Shown one piece after another: positions 9,001 through 15,000 of a DNA stretch of 20,220 nt. The stretch lies in the IMG/VR virus record IMGVR_UViG_3300020473_000168, positions 1-20,220 of that record; one strand, written 5' to 3'. Below the pieces are notes generated by a model. It worked only from the letters and a program-made list of their open reading frames with translations, ran no database searches and was not told the DNA's origin. The stretch's first letter is position 1. The number at the start of each line of letters is the position of its first letter. The position numbers and the translations under genes were made by a program. This stretch comes from a virus.

Positions 9001-10422
9001 GATGTTAATGATGTTTTGAGTCTAGATCCAGTTCCATATAGTGTTGGTGCTGGTGCTACATCCCCATTCCAAATAACTGTCAAAAACAGACATCAAGATA
9101 AATTCTCTGGATGGAGTTTTGGTCAATTATTTGAACTTGATGATTTTAGTAATCTATTCAATGGATTTAGAAAATCATTCCTAATTACTAGAACAGTTGT
9201 TGATAAGGAATATTACAGTATTATTAAACGAGAAGGATCTGGAATAGTTCTTGCTAACAATTTGCTTATATTCATTAATGATATTCTACAAAAACCTGTT
9301 GAAGATTATACTTTCACTAAAGGTACAAGAATAACATTTAAGGAACCACCAAAACCAGGAAGTAAGTTTAGAATGTACCTATATGTTGCTTCTACTGATG
9401 ATTATTTGAGTGTTGATGTTGAAGAAACAATTAAACCAGGTGATGGATTGACAATTCAGCAGTGGAATGATTTAACTGGAAGTTCATTATTTGCTCAAGA
9501 TAGGAGAATTGTTTATGAGTTAATTTCTTCTGACTCTGTAGAAACTCAAACATATACTGGCATTGGGATTAGAACTGATGGTTTATTGAGACCAATTAAA
9601 TGGTCTAAACAGAAGTCTGATACCCTTATTGACGGTATTAAGATTTCTAAGGCAAGAGCATATTTGGAACCATTAATTCAACCATCAACTAACATTATTC
9701 AACCAGTAGGTGCTGGAGATACTGTAATTTATGTTAAGAATATATATCCAACCTTTCAGAGTTATGATGATGTTTCCACTAATTTGAATAATATTAGAAT
9801 AGTTGGACAAGGTAGTACTGCTGTAGTTGAAAATCTTCAGAAAGTTACATATGGTGGTGATTATGGCCCAATTGTTGCTATAGGTCATTCTGCTATAGGT
9901 ACAGGAGTAAGTGTAACAAAACCATCTCTTTATTTTGATTTGGTTCCAAATTTTGATATTCAAAGTGAAATAACTAGATCTGGACTATCAACTGGTGATT
10001 ATTTTGTTGTTCAAGGTACTAATATTGGTGCAGTTGGTGGAGGAGTAACTTCTCTAGGAATTTCAACAAATACCGTTGTAAGCACAGGATCTTCCTTTAT
10101 AGATAATGTTTATTATGTTCATCATTATGAACATTCTAATACTCCAGGTATAGTAGGATTTGGTGCATCAACTCTTAGAGTATATTGTAATGTTGACCAA
10201 TTAACTGGTATAGATACTACAACACTATTAGATCCAATGATACCACCAGTTGCTGGAGCTTCTGGGGGTGGATATGGAAACTATACTTGGGGATTGATTA
10301 ATGTGTCAAGATCAGTCAATACTGCTAAGGTATTTGAGTGCTATAATCATAATGGATTGGTGGGTATAGAAACATCCGCACAGGTATCGAGAATATTAGG
10401 CCTTAAATCTATTCTCAAATAA
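1..10422 (+). CDS. Giant gp7-like baseplate wedge protein, 5' end missing
   Basis: The frame is open from the first base of the window, so the true start is upstream; the TTG at 121 is only an internal codon. At least 3473 residues are visible, ending at TAA 10420-10422. T4 gp7 is about 1030 residues, so this is a hugely expanded relative. The gp7 assignment rests on position just before a gp8-like gene, on a YHYH-type domain (window codons about 1000-1100: WAYDGNPIYGPYG, then CITPEYPNGTYAYF), and on a segment at codons 2141-2195 (HDNDYYQRFSYS, then SGYKAFSDL) that I recognise from marine T4-like wedge proteins. The rest is mainly beta-rich repeats: about 13 GxGY-type units, about nine 'H-x-F-x-x-G-[DE]' units, and modules resembling phage 'NNxxQxPxxDY' segments. 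Gly, Ser, Thr, Asn and Val dominate, and no membrane segment or signal peptide is visible in the portion present. Inferred role: structural wedge component with many surface decorations. A generic giant virion protein is the alternative if gp7 homology fails. Confidence 0.8.
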   Translation, partial: VGFGNTGFFYFIDSLGDYTKAEYKSKSYNQFFGCVGVTTSLQISDPIISDNFVFGYENNDISKVCQMRVVGSIAGLSSKYKNTKFLNAGDTLGVRSLGEKRINDPKFDSWFHNNISYVGISSINIFVSQIETIDDNYLNVNDDIHIYEKFTTKELNPGTTWKVTKLIDSKRFEVKSNNPSDPDINFPPSGSVSVGATVYEIKKNLSYVDENLGFDSLISGIQNSFTDQNDNTLIAFSGYPTGGIASTDRSQTFLTSGISTAGTGINIPNHGFLNGEKVYYEPIPTDKWDSTTETFVKTTEGIYLGGINIKGDAFSSNEVGIDTGVYYIKKIDDNNIRLSLNEIGVFNDNTLWNVYTDRFPTHNPIGLGDSTSPEVTHKLIPYLLWEGNGLGNQNNFKRILKNTLPAEEKYDIIGPIGVGLNGVELHSPKSEDFYYYGQIDSIDVIDSGDENYDAINPPTVSIADTAGNQAQGIVHISEGKISEIVLQTSGWDYGSVPGVSITGGNGIDGECEAKMRAIDYSVTLREQDVNTSTAPSIVGNTISIASTVGSFTINEGHRFITGERVIYQNSTGGSTIGVGRTHVGMSTDSLVNGAIYYVVNNNSKNISLTITEDSALKKIHLIDFLDDGVGSHTLTAIRKRQIIDRLVVKNPGSGYGNNKIEVKSQKYPPDARSGILTTFTGISTQNDYIFAKNHNFSSGETVKYTSNSVIGGLISGVDYVIDVIDNDRFKISSSKTDHNNKVYINLNSNGVGIHTFNYPEIKVNIEGSSAVGVGSTTLPSYYTATAYAEARGRIDNIFLTDGGVSYGSSDVLNYSRQPTVKVNTGENAVVGCIVDSSGRVASAYVVYGGTGYTTPPILEIIGTGRFAKLSATVENGEITEVQVIRGGSGYTEGVTNVKVLPGGFGANFNANIHKWNINTVERYKSILQLGPNQEPNVYKQTVQLPSDYSDRGNKIAAFTATKQLRLELQDNLRINSANQYEEKQNANNNDLLIHSKIIGWAYDGNPIYGPYGTKGGQSARLLSSYEKQNIPYNQDLRPNEVNGYFIEDYFFNANNGDLDEYNGRYCITPEYPNGTYAYFASIDTSGEPKFPYLPIRHRNRSDEFNYNAFTDQTDKYINIGEYRRNVQHYGINEENRRYPLLGMQIDSNAYLNIENTKKSGISTIVVQEPGTFYKVGEKLSFSGDTFTGANIREVLGKNLVSIATSEIIEKNLTFSVVNDNVTAFSTLPHSYKSGDFVQIAGISSAQYEFIEGDPHTIGVNTSIISTLSVAIGATTVTGITTFISMSEPTASARFNVDDVIEIEDEQMLILAVDHVNSRYRVRRYYNSSTPGAHDASRTIKKLPKEFTFKSKISIPNKSAEIPKKYNFDAEFAVGIGSTASRVQTGYVGVGNTWTYAFKTIPERAIYLPGHKFLTGDKISLVSIGSTLNVILPKHAPHAFAANPITQQFDLSTLEQPFYAVKLSDEYIGISTSKVGFQTSYVYFINATGKDHRIETIVNNVTGRATKVEATVTLDEEHSLRAKDRIRFKIEPKLTQRYNFKFNDANRVLTSKEVGFTTDKVGVGIGSTSSQFIIPKHSYRTGDIVVYNSTDPISPLVNDGVYAVVRVSDDEIKLAENQYDATKLPYEEIKLTNAGGGTSPNGSLGSINPRLLFYRGNTISLGIGDPSLLGYKINFYYDDKFEARADLSSEDVELVGDYGDGSVDSVLKITVGSSFPSTLYYRVEGHGDQYTSTYPSATNRDVPNHSNIRVIDSSLNGFHNITGVGETTFKLNLVGLAETTFYDTAGFNTAFYSTTSETESGGIYSIEITDAGFHDSIPKIVSVGTTTGSEAIFFEDSLDIGQILSVNVENQGLEFNPDTTLTPKADANTVLKLRDVYTLNSVGIITGGKNYTSAPDVIAIGNTAIQLSATIAGNSVEKVKILANDTGLSKNIRFIPVNNSNGVGIISASSAFKVNTLNIRAPIAGFTTANPFPFAKGDEIFVENVITTDGDGYNSSDYGFKYFTVTGINTIGGAESVEYNIAGFGNTGGAMDTSNLFGRIIKKDDLASFEGKLDKVSFVEGEKVNQINGTAVGIVAKDGWNTNAQTLKLRGVKGIFENKSKVLGSINGGKSIIQNVHDFNFDLDVQSVVEKQQNWENDKGKLNLHDQRLHDNDYYQRFSYSIQGEEPYENWKDIVKSLGHISGYKAFSDLEVINGLGTTVGMSTIPAEIQFKVELNNEASVYDRYFYDLASEDTSNPNLSKIITFDSKVLTDYAESRTNKVLLLADISDQFTGQNRTFTGIHTFMSATQTAVTIVSGGSGSLGPTTGTTYDPSTGVLTIFTQEPHKLLNTNTVSLVDDSITFRCDKDNYGTDHTYPRSTDPASTSNDKLNNGILAIGNTTENSFQVTVNNPTTGGQTVGLHTFTLYTVDKENEVPVAGISTERLFFKTINPTTNINTTTGYFDIPEHEFNLGEQLLYSPNGGGAIQIDNGSGGNTNLPSEVYVINSTDPRDRRLFRLATSLVNANAGIAVTVTGVGSGTEHTFAVPSELATNRTMISIDNVIQSPISFNKGVALGLARAVGIGSTQITLSDTSKVQGNDIIKIKNELIKVNLVGISSGNVLDVTRGVMGTSNAAHAIGAAVTAISGDYRIENGIIHFTDAPYGPIGQRPLTTRSSFSGRSFYRLNYTNNKTFDDISEQFDGTTKLFNIKQNGVQISGIQTNYGIVLVNNIFQDPHHGDGGSSWNISDYRIESPGQQIEFEGTAGAPYVNQGSNTGEVPIGGVINEFDVNPGVGIQSSFTAIAEANVSVGGTILSVGIVTAGSGYLYPPRVSIGLTNYAFDHRFVAAGTNSISVQGGGNLTPTFATYNPTSGVLSLTIPNHGLNTSNKVTIANNSLIFKCSKDNYTTDHAYPRANVDPVSGIATSVLSVETNLITVSIHPSVGVGASLVANVVNGEISSIDVVSPGAGYTTTYQPTITIDPPSPWNDVPLTGGNGSGATMDVVIGVGGSAIQYSLNNPGVGYDVNDVLSLDPVPYSVGAGATSPFQITVKNRHQDKFSGWSFGQLFELDDFSNLFNGFRKSFLITRTVVDKEYYSIIKREGSGIVLANNLLIFINDILQKPVEDYTFTKGTRITFKEPPKPGSKFRMYLYVASTDDYLSVDVEETIKPGDGLTIQQWNDLTGSSLFAQDRRIVYELISSDSVETQTYTGIGIRTDGLLRPIKWSKQKSDTLIDGIKISKARAYLEPLIQPSTNIIQPVGAGDTVIYVKNIYPTFQSYDDVSTNLNNIRIVGQGSTAVVENLQKVTYGGDYGPIVAIGHSAIGTGVSVTKPSLYFDLVPNFDIQSEITRSGLSTGDYFVVQGTNIGAVGGGVTSLGISTNTVVSTGSSFIDNVYYVHHYEHSNTPGIVGFGASTLRVYCNVDQLTGIDTTTLLDPMIPPVAGASGGGYGNYTWGLINVSRSVNTAKVFECYNHNGLVGIETSAQVSRILGLKSILK
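2380..2700 (+). repeat. Three consecutive GxGY beta repeats in the gp7-like protein
   Basis: Three units follow one another: IDNIFLTDGGVSYGSSD (Tyr at window codon 806), ASAYVVYGGTGYTTPP (Tyr 852) and EVQVIRGGSGYTEGV (Tyr 890). Each has the pattern I-x-x-[IV]-x-[IV]-x-x-G-G-x-[GS]-Y followed by a second short strand. Spacing is 46 and 38 residues. Related isolated units occur elsewhere in the same protein, with the aromatic or turn position near codons 452, 491, 655, 1173, 1812, 1854, 1890, 2803, 2947 and 3000. The units are degenerate at DNA level, so they are old protein repeats and not recent tandem DNA duplications. Confidence 0.75.
2998..3300 (+). other. YHYH-type domain inside the gp7-like protein
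   Basis: Window codons 1000-1100 contain W-A-Y-D-G-N-P-I-Y-G-P-Y-G followed about 65 residues later by CITPEYPNGTYAYFAS and then FPYLPIRHR. This order (a DG.PIYGP core, a GtYhYf-like strand, a yPY segment) matches the YHYH family domain found in secreted bacterial proteins and in marine T4-like baseplate proteins. The eponymous YHYH signature reads TYAYF here, so both histidine positions are replaced (A and F). Its function in virions is unknown to me. Confidence 0.75.
3805..4014 (+). repeat. 'RR/RG...H' module, copy A (gp7-like protein)
   Basis: This stretch runs from VAIGATTVTGITTF through DDVIEIEDEQMLILAVD to VRRYYNSSTPGAHDAS. It has the architecture seen in copies at 7672-7869 and 18310-18540: a short strand with repeated T/I, a 'D-x-I-x-I-x-x-E-x-[IL]' strand, then an arginine-led loop ending near a histidine. 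It is the most diverged of the three because the usual RG.. G dipeptide reads RR. Confidence 0.55.
6919..7080 (+). repeat. 'DNYxTDHxYPR' module, copy 1 (gp7-like protein)
   Basis: Reads TYDPSTGVLTIF, then EPHKLLNTNTVSL, ITFRCDKDNY, GTDHTYPRSTDP. A second copy lies at 8530-8688 in the same protein and keeps the order and spacing: TYNPTSGVLSLT, NHGLNTSNKVTI, LIFKCSKDNY, TTDHAYPRANVDP. The conserved Cys, Asp-Asn-Tyr, Thr-Asp-His and Tyr-Pro-Arg positions make this a clear intragenic duplication. I recall similar motifs in other marine cyanophage structural proteins. Confidence 0.8.
7606..7932 (+). other. Split 'NNxxQxP ... DYxI' module with nested insertion
   Basis: The segment begins MISIDNVIQSPISF and ends GDYRIENGIIHFTDAPYGP. 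In the other two copies in this protein (around 8020-8240 and 9145-9380) the Q-x-P and D-Y parts are close together. Here about 85 residues separate them, and that space holds an RG..GT..AH module (IGSTQITLSDTSKVQG, then DVTRGVMGTSNAAHAIG). The simplest reading is a domain inserted in a loop of another domain. The nesting is inferred from motif order only. Confidence 0.6.
7672..7869 (+). repeat. 'RGxxGTxxAHxxG' module, copy B (gp7-like protein)
   Basis: Visible parts are AVGIGSTQITLSD, GNDIIKIKNELIKV and VTRGVMGTSNAAHAIGAAV. It matches copy C at 18310-18540 in the DUF4815 gene (TSTTIKVVNASSF, IGKEIIEYKN, ITRGIDSSLKSNHDVNEYVYI). It sits between the two halves of another repeat module. Confidence 0.65.
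8020..8240 (+). repeat. 'SxxFxG ... NNxxQxP ... DYxI' module, copy 2
   Basis: Reads FDDISEQFDGTTKLFNI, then GIVLVNNIFQDP, then SDYRIESPGQQIEFEG. The order D-x-S-x-x-F-x-G, then a hydrophobic NN-x-x-Q-x-P strand, then D-Y-x-I with a following I-x-F strand recurs at 9145-9380. This is a pattern seen in many phage tail-fibre and baseplate proteins. Confidence 0.65.
8530..8688 (+). repeat. 'DNYxTDHxYPR' module, copy 2 (gp7-like protein)
   Basis: This is the partner of 6919-7080. It reads TYNPTSGVLSLTIPNHG, then NKVTIANNSLIFKCSKDNY, then TTDHAYPRANVDP. About 500 residues separate the two copies, and the intervening protein is unlike them, so this is a dispersed duplication. Confidence 0.8.
9145..9380 (+). 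repeat. 'FxG ... NDxxQxP ... DYxF' module, copy 3
   Basis: Reads FSNLFNGFRKSFLI, then LLIFINDILQKPVEDYTF, then GTRITFKEPPKPGSKFRMY. This is the most complete and compact version of the module. The E-P-P-x-P-G-S segment corresponds to the 'AP..G' turn of copies 1 and 2. Confidence 0.65.
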
Positions 10423-10424
10423 AG

Positions 10425-10432
10425 TATAAATA
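10425..10432 (+). promoter_or_regulatory. T4-type late promoter upstream of gp8-like gene
   Basis: The octamer TATAAATA lies in the 27-bp gap between the gp7-like stop and the gp8-like ATG. T4-like late promoters consist of this single -10 element, read by the phage sigma factor gp55 with gp33 and the sliding clamp. By T4 spacing transcription would start near 10438, leaving a leader of only about 12 nt. No good Shine-Dalgarno sequence lies before the ATG at 10450. Confidence 0.7.
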
Positions 10433-10449
10433 ATCAAAAAAGTACGGCA

Positions 10450-12033
10450 ATGCCAGCAATTATAACCGATCAGTTTAGAATATTAAATGCTGAGACTTTT
10501 ATCAACAGTTTTGTTGGTGTAGGAACAACTGCTAATTATTACTATACGTTTTTAGGTCATCCAAATCCGAAAGAAGTGGATGTTCCAGGATATACTGATA
10601 TTGATTGGAATGAAGTAGTTCCAGAACCAAGAGACTCTTTTAAAGAAGAGAATTCTTATCATGATAGTATGTTATTTCTTAAAAAAATAACAAGTTCTGA
10701 TGTTACTAGAGTTATTCCAAGATATAACTGGCAATCTGGATCAACCTATGACATGTATAGGAATAATTATGAAATTGATAATCCTTCTAACCAATTAAAT
10801 GCCAAAACACTATACGAATCTAAGTATATTGTAGTTAATTCGGAATTTAAGGTTTATATGTGCCTTAATAATGGTTCAGATCCAAGTAACTTGAATGGAA
10901 AGAAATCATTAGTTGAACCTAATTTTGTTTCTTCTACTCCACAAGCAGCATCAAATACTGCTACCGATGACTATCTTTGGCAATATCTTTTTACAATATC
11001 TCCTGCTGATATAATAAAATTTGCTACAGATAACTATATTCCTGTTCCCAAATCTTGGGTTCCTGAATCTACTATAGTAACTGGTTCAGTTAAATCTATT
11101 GTAGTAAAAAATGCTGGTTCTGGTTATGAATTGAATAATGGAAATGGAGGAGATGTAATTACAGTTCCAATTCTTGGTGATGGTACTGGTGGAAAAGCAA
11201 CATTAAATGTTAGTGGTAAAAAAGTTACTAGTGCTTACATATCTGATGGTGGAAGTGGATATACTAAAGCGTTCTTAAGATTTTCTGTTACGGAACCAGA
11301 TGATTTTATTACAGATGTTAATGGAGCTAAAATTGCTGGAACAGAAACAGTAATTAAGTTAACAGGTGGTACTGAAGCACAATTTGAAATACCAATTCCA
11401 CCAAAAGGTGGACATGCTTATGACATTTATAGGGATGTTGGTGCTTATAGAGTAATGGTTTATTCTAAGTATGATTCTGATCCTGATTGGATTGTTGGAA
11501 ATAGTTTTTCTAGAATTGGAATAGTTAAGAATCCAACAACTTATACTAGTAAGACTGAGAGAATAAATAAATCTACTTTGACAAATCTTGCTGCATTGAA
11601 GTTTAGTGCAAACAATACTGTAGAGTATACTGTTAATACACAGATAACTCAAACACTAGATAATGGAGATACTGCAGTAGGAGTAGTTGCTTCTTGGAAT
11701 AAGACCACAGGAGTATTAAAGTATTTCCAACCTGTAGGTATTTCATCTCAGACCAATTCTGGTTATAAACTTGCACAATTTGATGGTACTGCTTCTAATA
11801 AAGCGATAAATCAAACAGGTGTAGCATCACCTGGTGTTATAGATTCTAACTTTAATGCAGACTTTGAAACTATTGGAGGAAAAAGGTATGAGTATGGTCA
11901 ATCATTTAGTAATGGGGTTGCATTACCCGAAGTTGGTAAATATTCTGGTGATATAATTTATGTTGATAATAGAGCGTCAATCGTTAGATCTGCTGCTCAA
12001 AAAGAAGAAGTCAAAATCGTAGTAGAGTTCTAA
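10450..12033 (+). CDS. 8: gp8-like baseplate wedge protein
   Basis: A 527-residue protein starting at ATG 10450, directly after a late promoter. The N-terminus (RILNAETFINSF), the YNWQSGSTYDMYRNN region, SEFKVYMCLNN (about 132-142), DDYLWQYLF (173-181) and the GHAYDIYRDVGAYRVMV region (from about 321) correspond to conserved blocks of T4-like gp8. T4 gp8 is 334 residues, and much of the extra length is a beta-repeat insertion at about 215-275, with two GxGY units (VVKNAGSGYELNN, Tyr 226; SAYISDGGSGYTKAF, Tyr 271) of the kind abundant in the preceding giant protein. In T4, gp8 dimerises and joins gp7 and gp10 in the wedge. The 3-bp gap to the next gene points to co-translation or at least co-transcription. 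The start is supported by spacing and homology and not by a strong ribosome binding site. Confidence 0.87.
   Translation: MPAIITDQFRILNAETFINSFVGVGTTANYYYTFLGHPNPKEVDVPGYTDIDWNEVVPEPRDSFKEENSYHDSMLFLKKITSSDVTRVIPRYNWQSGSTYDMYRNNYEIDNPSNQLNAKTLYESKYIVVNSEFKVYMCLNNGSDPSNLNGKKSLVEPNFVSSTPQAASNTATDDYLWQYLFTISPADIIKFATDNYIPVPKSWVPESTIVTGSVKSIVVKNAGSGYELNNGNGGDVITVPILGDGTGGKATLNVSGKKVTSAYISDGGSGYTKAFLRFSVTEPDDFITDVNGAKIAGTETVIKLTGGTEAQFEIPIPPKGGHAYDIYRDVGAYRVMVYSKYDSDPDWIVGNSFSRIGIVKNPTTYTSKTERINKSTLTNLAALKFSANNTVEYTVNTQITQTLDNGDTAVGVVASWNKTTGVLKYFQPVGISSQTNSGYKLAQFDGTASNKAINQTGVASPGVIDSNFNADFETIGGKRYEYGQSFSNGVALPEVGKYSGDIIYVDNRASIVRSAAQKEEVKIVVEF
11092..11290 (+). repeat. Two GxGY beta repeats inserted in the gp8-like protein
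   Basis: The units are IVVKNAGSGYELNN and AYISDGGSGYTKAF, 45 residues apart, close to the 38- and 46-residue spacing in the gp7-like gene. They lie between the conserved N-terminal and C-terminal gp8 blocks, so they look like an added loop decoration. Confidence 0.75.
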
Positions 12034-12036
12034 GAA

Positions 12037-15000
12037 ATGACACAAAACACCAATCTAAATATTTCGCCATATTTTGACGATTTTAATGAGGATAAGAACT
12101 ATAATAAAGTTCTGTTTAAACCTGGTTTCCCAGTTCAGGCAAGGGAATTAACTACTCTACAATCGATTCTTCAAAACCAAATAGAAAGATTTGGTCAATA
12201 TATCTTTAAAGAAGGATCACCTGTAATACCTGGTGGTACTAATTATGATAATAGATATTATGCTGTAAGAATAGATCCAACATATCTAAATCTACCAGTT
12301 AGTGCATATACAGATGTTTTAGCATCCAAAAAAATACAAATAAAAGGAGAAACTACTGGAGTTGTAGCAACAGTTGTTAATAGAATTACTGCAGTAGAAT
12401 CTATTGATGATTTTGATACTTTATATGTAAAATATACTTCTTCTGGTACTGATGGTGTAACTAAAGAATTTCAAGATGGTGAAAATTTAATTACTCTTTC
12501 TGATATTGATTTTGCTTCAACAAAGATTGCTACTAACAGTTCTTTCGCTAATTGTATAGCAACAGGTTCAACTAAAATTGGATCGTCTGCATCTATAAGT
12601 GAAGGAATATATTTCATTAGAGGTTATTTTGTAAAAGTTCCTACAGAAACAATAATTTTAGATCAATATACGAATGAACCAAGTTATAAGGTTGGATTTA
12701 ACATAAATGAGCAGATTTTATCTGCGTCTTTGGAAAATAGTGATTTATATGATAATGCACAGGGATTTTCTAATGAAGCAGCACCAGGTGCTGATAGATT
12801 TTCTATGTCTGTAACTTTATCTAAGAAGTTACTTTCAGACAATGAGGATAAGAATTTCGTAGAGTTAATACGTGTAAGAGATGGTGTTTTAGAAAAATAT
12901 ACTGATGGAACAGCTGATTTAAATTTACTTGGAGATGCTCTTGCAAGAAGGACTTATGATGAATCTGGAGATTATTATGTAAGACCATTTGCAGTTGATG
13001 TAAGGGAATCTCTTAATGATAGGATTGCAAATAGAGGTTTATATCTAGAAAATCAATTAACTCAAAATGGAAATACACCATCTGATGACATTTATTGTTT
13101 AAATGTATCTCCAGGAAAGGCATATGTAAGAGGATATGAGGTTAATAAGGGTTTTACATCAGCAATTGATGTAGTTAAACCAAGAACAACAAAATTAAGA
13201 GAAAATGTTAATCTTCCAATAAAAATTGGAAATGTTGTTACTGTTAATAATCTATATGGATCACCAAAAATAGGGTATGCTCAACCAACACAAAATTATG
13301 TCAATTTAAGAAGTGACAGATTGAGTGCAAACAGATTATCATCAACTGAACCTGCTGGTGCTGTTGGTTTTGGTATTGGTAAAGCAAGAGTTTATGACTG
13401 GACTGAAAAAAATGTTAAAGGTGATGCATACGAATATGAAGTGAGATTATATGATATACAGTTATACACTCAAATATCTGTTGGAATTGCACTAACTTAT
13501 ACTGACAATGATTATTTTGAAGGAAAGTATAGTGGAGCAAGTGGATTCTGTAATGGTGGCGGTACTTTTGATTGGGTAAGTTTAACAGATGTTAGAGGAC
13601 AGTTCCAAATTAATGAACCATTATTACAAAATGGAATAGATATTGGATGTAATGTTGGTGTTGCAACTGACTATAGTTTTGAAGATGTCAAGGCTATGGA
13701 AAGAGTAGTAGGAGTTTCTACTTTTGCTGCAGATTTAGATCTAAACCGTAATAAAAAAACATTTGATTCTGGATTTGAATTTGAAATTACTGGTAATAAT
13801 AATTTAAAATGTGCTGGTATTCCAGATTTAAGAGAATTTATCAAAACAGGTGATATTATATCCTATATGGTTACTCAGGGTCTAAATGCAGGTGTTACTC
13901 TACCCCAATATAATAAAGTTGTTTCTGTTACACAAAATGAGGCAACTATTGCTGGTGTACCATCTGTTGCTGGTGTATGTGATGGAGATGTTATAAACAG
14001 CACACCAACTGGTGTTGATGTTATTATTCCGTCTATTAAAGAAACTGATAACATAGGACTTAGAATACCTTTTTCTAATCCTTATGTTTCTTCTGTCAAT
14101 GTATTAGATTCTTCTTATATAATAAGAAAACAACTTACAGCAACAGTTACTAATCCTGGTGGAGTTGCTACTTTCCTTTTAGCAGATACTGGTGATGCAA
14201 ACATATACTTTGAGCAATTTGATATTGATAAGTATGTTTTGACTTATGATTCAAAAGCAAATTCAAATACAACTCAAGGAGAAAGAGTTAATTTAAGAGA
14301 AGAACAGGTAACTATATCAGCTGATGCTGGTGTTGGCATGAGAAAATTGCAGATAGTTGGACTAGTAGAAGGTGCTCCAGTAACTTTATCTGCTACTCTT
14401 AAAAGAACTAAATTAGCTTCAAAAGTAAAAGAACTTTCAAGATGCAACAATCTTTTAATTAATAGATCAAAATATGATGGATCTGGTTCAACGGCAGTTA
14501 CATTTAATGATGGTCTAACATCTAGTATTGTTTATGGTACAAGAGTACAGGATAAAGAAATATCATTGAATAAGGCAGATGTACATAGAGTTTTGGGAAT
14601 ATTTGAATCTAGTGGTTCTGGAGAACCTGCTTTACCAGTATTGATTGCTACTGATACTTCTGATGTTTTTACTAATAGTAATGTTATAGTTGGTGAACAG
14701 TTTATTGGAAATAGATCTGGTGCTTTAGGTAGAGTTGTTATTGTAAATGATAGTGATGAATTAGCATTTGTGTATGAGAATAGAAAAGAGTTTGAAATTG
14801 GTGAAACTATTACTTTAAAATTATCTGGTATAATTGGAACTATAAGTTCAATAAACCAAGGTGATAGAAATATCTTAGATAGTTATGAAGTTGATACTGG
14901 GCATAGACCAGAATTTGTTGATTTTGGTAGAATAGTAAGAAAGAAAGATGTAGAAGAACCAACTAGATCTTTAAGAATTATTTTTGATTACTTTAAAACT

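Noticed and set aside
1-10422. A bacterial surface adhesin, RTX or cadherin-like protein, suggested by size and Gly-rich repeats.
   Set aside because: There is no signal peptide evidence, no calcium-binding nonapeptides, and the gene is followed by gp8-like and DUF4815 phage genes with late promoters.
10423-10449. A transcription terminator after the gp7-like gene, or another between 19680 and 19718.
   Set aside because: No inverted repeat followed by a T run is visible in either gap; both instead contain a late promoter octamer.
12054-12064. CTAAATATTT near the DUF4815 start as a third late promoter.
   Set aside because: It lies inside the coding sequence (codons for N-L-N-I), downstream of the ATG, and is not TATAAATA.
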